This document shows, piece by piece, positions 63,245-64,000 of a stretch of 64,000 nt of DNA; position 1 is the stretch's first letter, and the number at the start of each line of letters is the position of its first letter. The notes beneath the pieces are model-generated. The model ran no database searches. It was given only the letters and a program-made list of their open reading frames with translations, and was not told the DNA's origin. The translations under genes and the position numbers were made by a program. Location: contig NZ_CP141822.1 of assembly GCF_035621455.1 (NCBI RefSeq), positions 868,001-932,000 of the forward strand, in the 5' to 3' direction. Origin of the DNA: Vibrio natriegens NBRC 15636 = ATCC 14048 = DSM 759 (lineage in GTDB: Bacteria; Pseudomonadota; Gammaproteobacteria; Enterobacterales; Vibrionaceae).

Positions 63245-64000
63245 ATGGTGGCGTTTTCTCCGGCGATTTAAGCCAAACTCGTTAGTTAATCGTACATTAG
63301 GCTTAACGTTATTGGCGGTGATTTTGGCTCAAGGTGTGGCAACAACCATTTGGTATACCGAGTCAAAACAGAAAGAACTGGCGGGGATTCGCGATGCGTC
63401 TCAAAGCATGGCGAATATGTTCTCCTCAACGGTAACCTTCTTTCAGTCGTTGCCTGTCAGCTATCGTCATATTGTGCTCGACCAGATCCGTAATATGGGC
63501 GGGACGCGCTTTTTTGTGTCGTTTAATCGAGAGCAGCTCATTGTTGAACCAATTAAAGATACTCCGCTTAAGTTGGCTTCTCTCGAAGCGATAGAAGAGG
63601 TGCTGAAAAAGAAGCTCCCAAAAGTAGACACGATTTTGGTCGACTTCTCGTTGCCCGAAAACCTACGTTTGCTGAAAAACGATATCTATTTGAGCGATTT
63701 ACCCAAGTCGTGGGCACATCACACCCTAACGTTGAGCCCAATCGATCCTCCTGTGTTGGTTGTGCAACTCGAACTAGCCAAAGATGAGTGGCTCTATATC
63801 GCCGCTTTGCTGCCAGCCCCTTACGTCAATCTAGACGATACCTTAATTGAGCGAGAGCAGATCCTGTTTCTGATTTTTTCTACCACGATTTTATTGGTTC
63901 TCACTTATTTGCTGATGAAAAGGCAGGTGAAGCCGTTAAAGCGATTGGCAAAAGCCGCCAATGAAATGAGTATGAACGTAGAGCAGGCTCCGCTACAAGA
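63234..64000 (+). CDS. Sensor histidine kinase, 5' part (partial)
   Basis: This frame opens at an ATG inside the response regulator end (MNNKWWRFLRRFKPNSLVNR) and runs off the window after 255 codons, so the kinase core is not visible. It has a first membrane helix (about 22-42, TLGLTLLAVILAQGVATTIW), a periplasmic region of about 170 residues (about 45-210), a second helix (about 214-232, LFLIFSTTILLVLTYLL) and the start of a HAMP linker (KRQVKPLKRLAKAANEMS). The overlap and order mark it as the cognate sensor of the preceding regulator. The signal is unknown. Confidence 0.9.
   Translation, partial: MNNKWWRFLRRFKPNSLVNRTLGLTLLAVILAQGVATTIWYTESKQKELAGIRDASQSMANMFSSTVTFFQSLPVSYRHIVLDQIRNMGGTRFFVSFNREQLIVEPIKDTPLKLASLEAIEEVLKKKLPKVDTILVDFSLPENLRLLKNDIYLSDLPKSWAHHTLTLSPIDPPVLVVQLELAKDEWLYIAALLPAPYVNLDDTLIEREQILFLIFSTTILLVLTYLLMKRQVKPLKRLAKAANEMSMNVEQAPLQ

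Overview
The window is a contiguous stretch of a gammaproteobacterial chromosome, almost certainly a Vibrio of the Harveyi clade (V. campbellii / V. harveyi relatives). The gene orders sdhAB-sucABCD, argS/yecM, yoaA-tsaB-slp-fadD-rnd-minEDC-ycgL and folD/tRNA-Arg are gammaproteobacterial; the KtrAB potassium system, GlyGly-CTERM exoproteins and an enterobactin-type cluster with an EntF-like synthetase point to Vibrio. Species assignment is inference from remembered families, not from a search.

Layout. 1-7.7 kb: end of the TCA operon (sdhA 3' end, sdhB, sucA, sucB, sucC, sucD) closed by a perfect hairpin terminator. 7.7-10.3 kb: zinc uptake, znuBC (-) and znuA (+) diverging from a Zur-type palindrome. 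10.4-13.9 kb: a 1122-residue membrane-spanning regulator with a periplasmic propeller and a cytoplasmic AraC DNA-binding domain. 13.9-14.7 kb: 0.8 kb without a sizeable gene but rich in structure (7-codon leader ORF, four tandem hairpins, four TTGACG hexamers) ahead of feoABC (14.7-17.5 kb). 17.5-24 kb: HIT protein, argS, yecM-like gene, a secreted serine protease with a lipoprotein partner, purU. 24-35 kb: yoaA, tsaB, a small unknown gene, slp-like lipoprotein, alpha/beta hydrolase, fadD, rnd, minCDE, ycgL, lytic transglycosylase. 35-38.6 kb: LysR regulator, nucleoside transporter, folD, tRNA-Arg(UCU).

38.6-52.4 kb is the most notable accessory block: a catecholate siderophore locus with entA, entC-entE-entB-entF, a Sfp/EntD phosphopantetheinyl transferase and a TonB-dependent receptor, closely resembling the amphi-enterobactin (aeb/fapA) locus known from V. 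campbellii/V. harveyi. GATAAT-type Fur-like sites lie in all three control regions. The block also holds two paralogous ChaN/Tiki-superfamily proteins, one a predicted lipoprotein and one predicted cytosolic. No Fes/IroD-type esterase, exporter or ferric-siderophore ABC transporter is visible here, so these paralogues are candidates for an unassigned step of siderophore handling.

52.5-64 kb: CNNM/CBS membrane protein, RhlE-type RNA helicase, ktrAB, a large M6 metalloprotease with a GlyGly-CTERM tail, selO, and an OmpR-type response regulator followed by a histidine kinase cut by the window end. No CRISPR array, insertion sequence, prophage or rRNA gene was seen.
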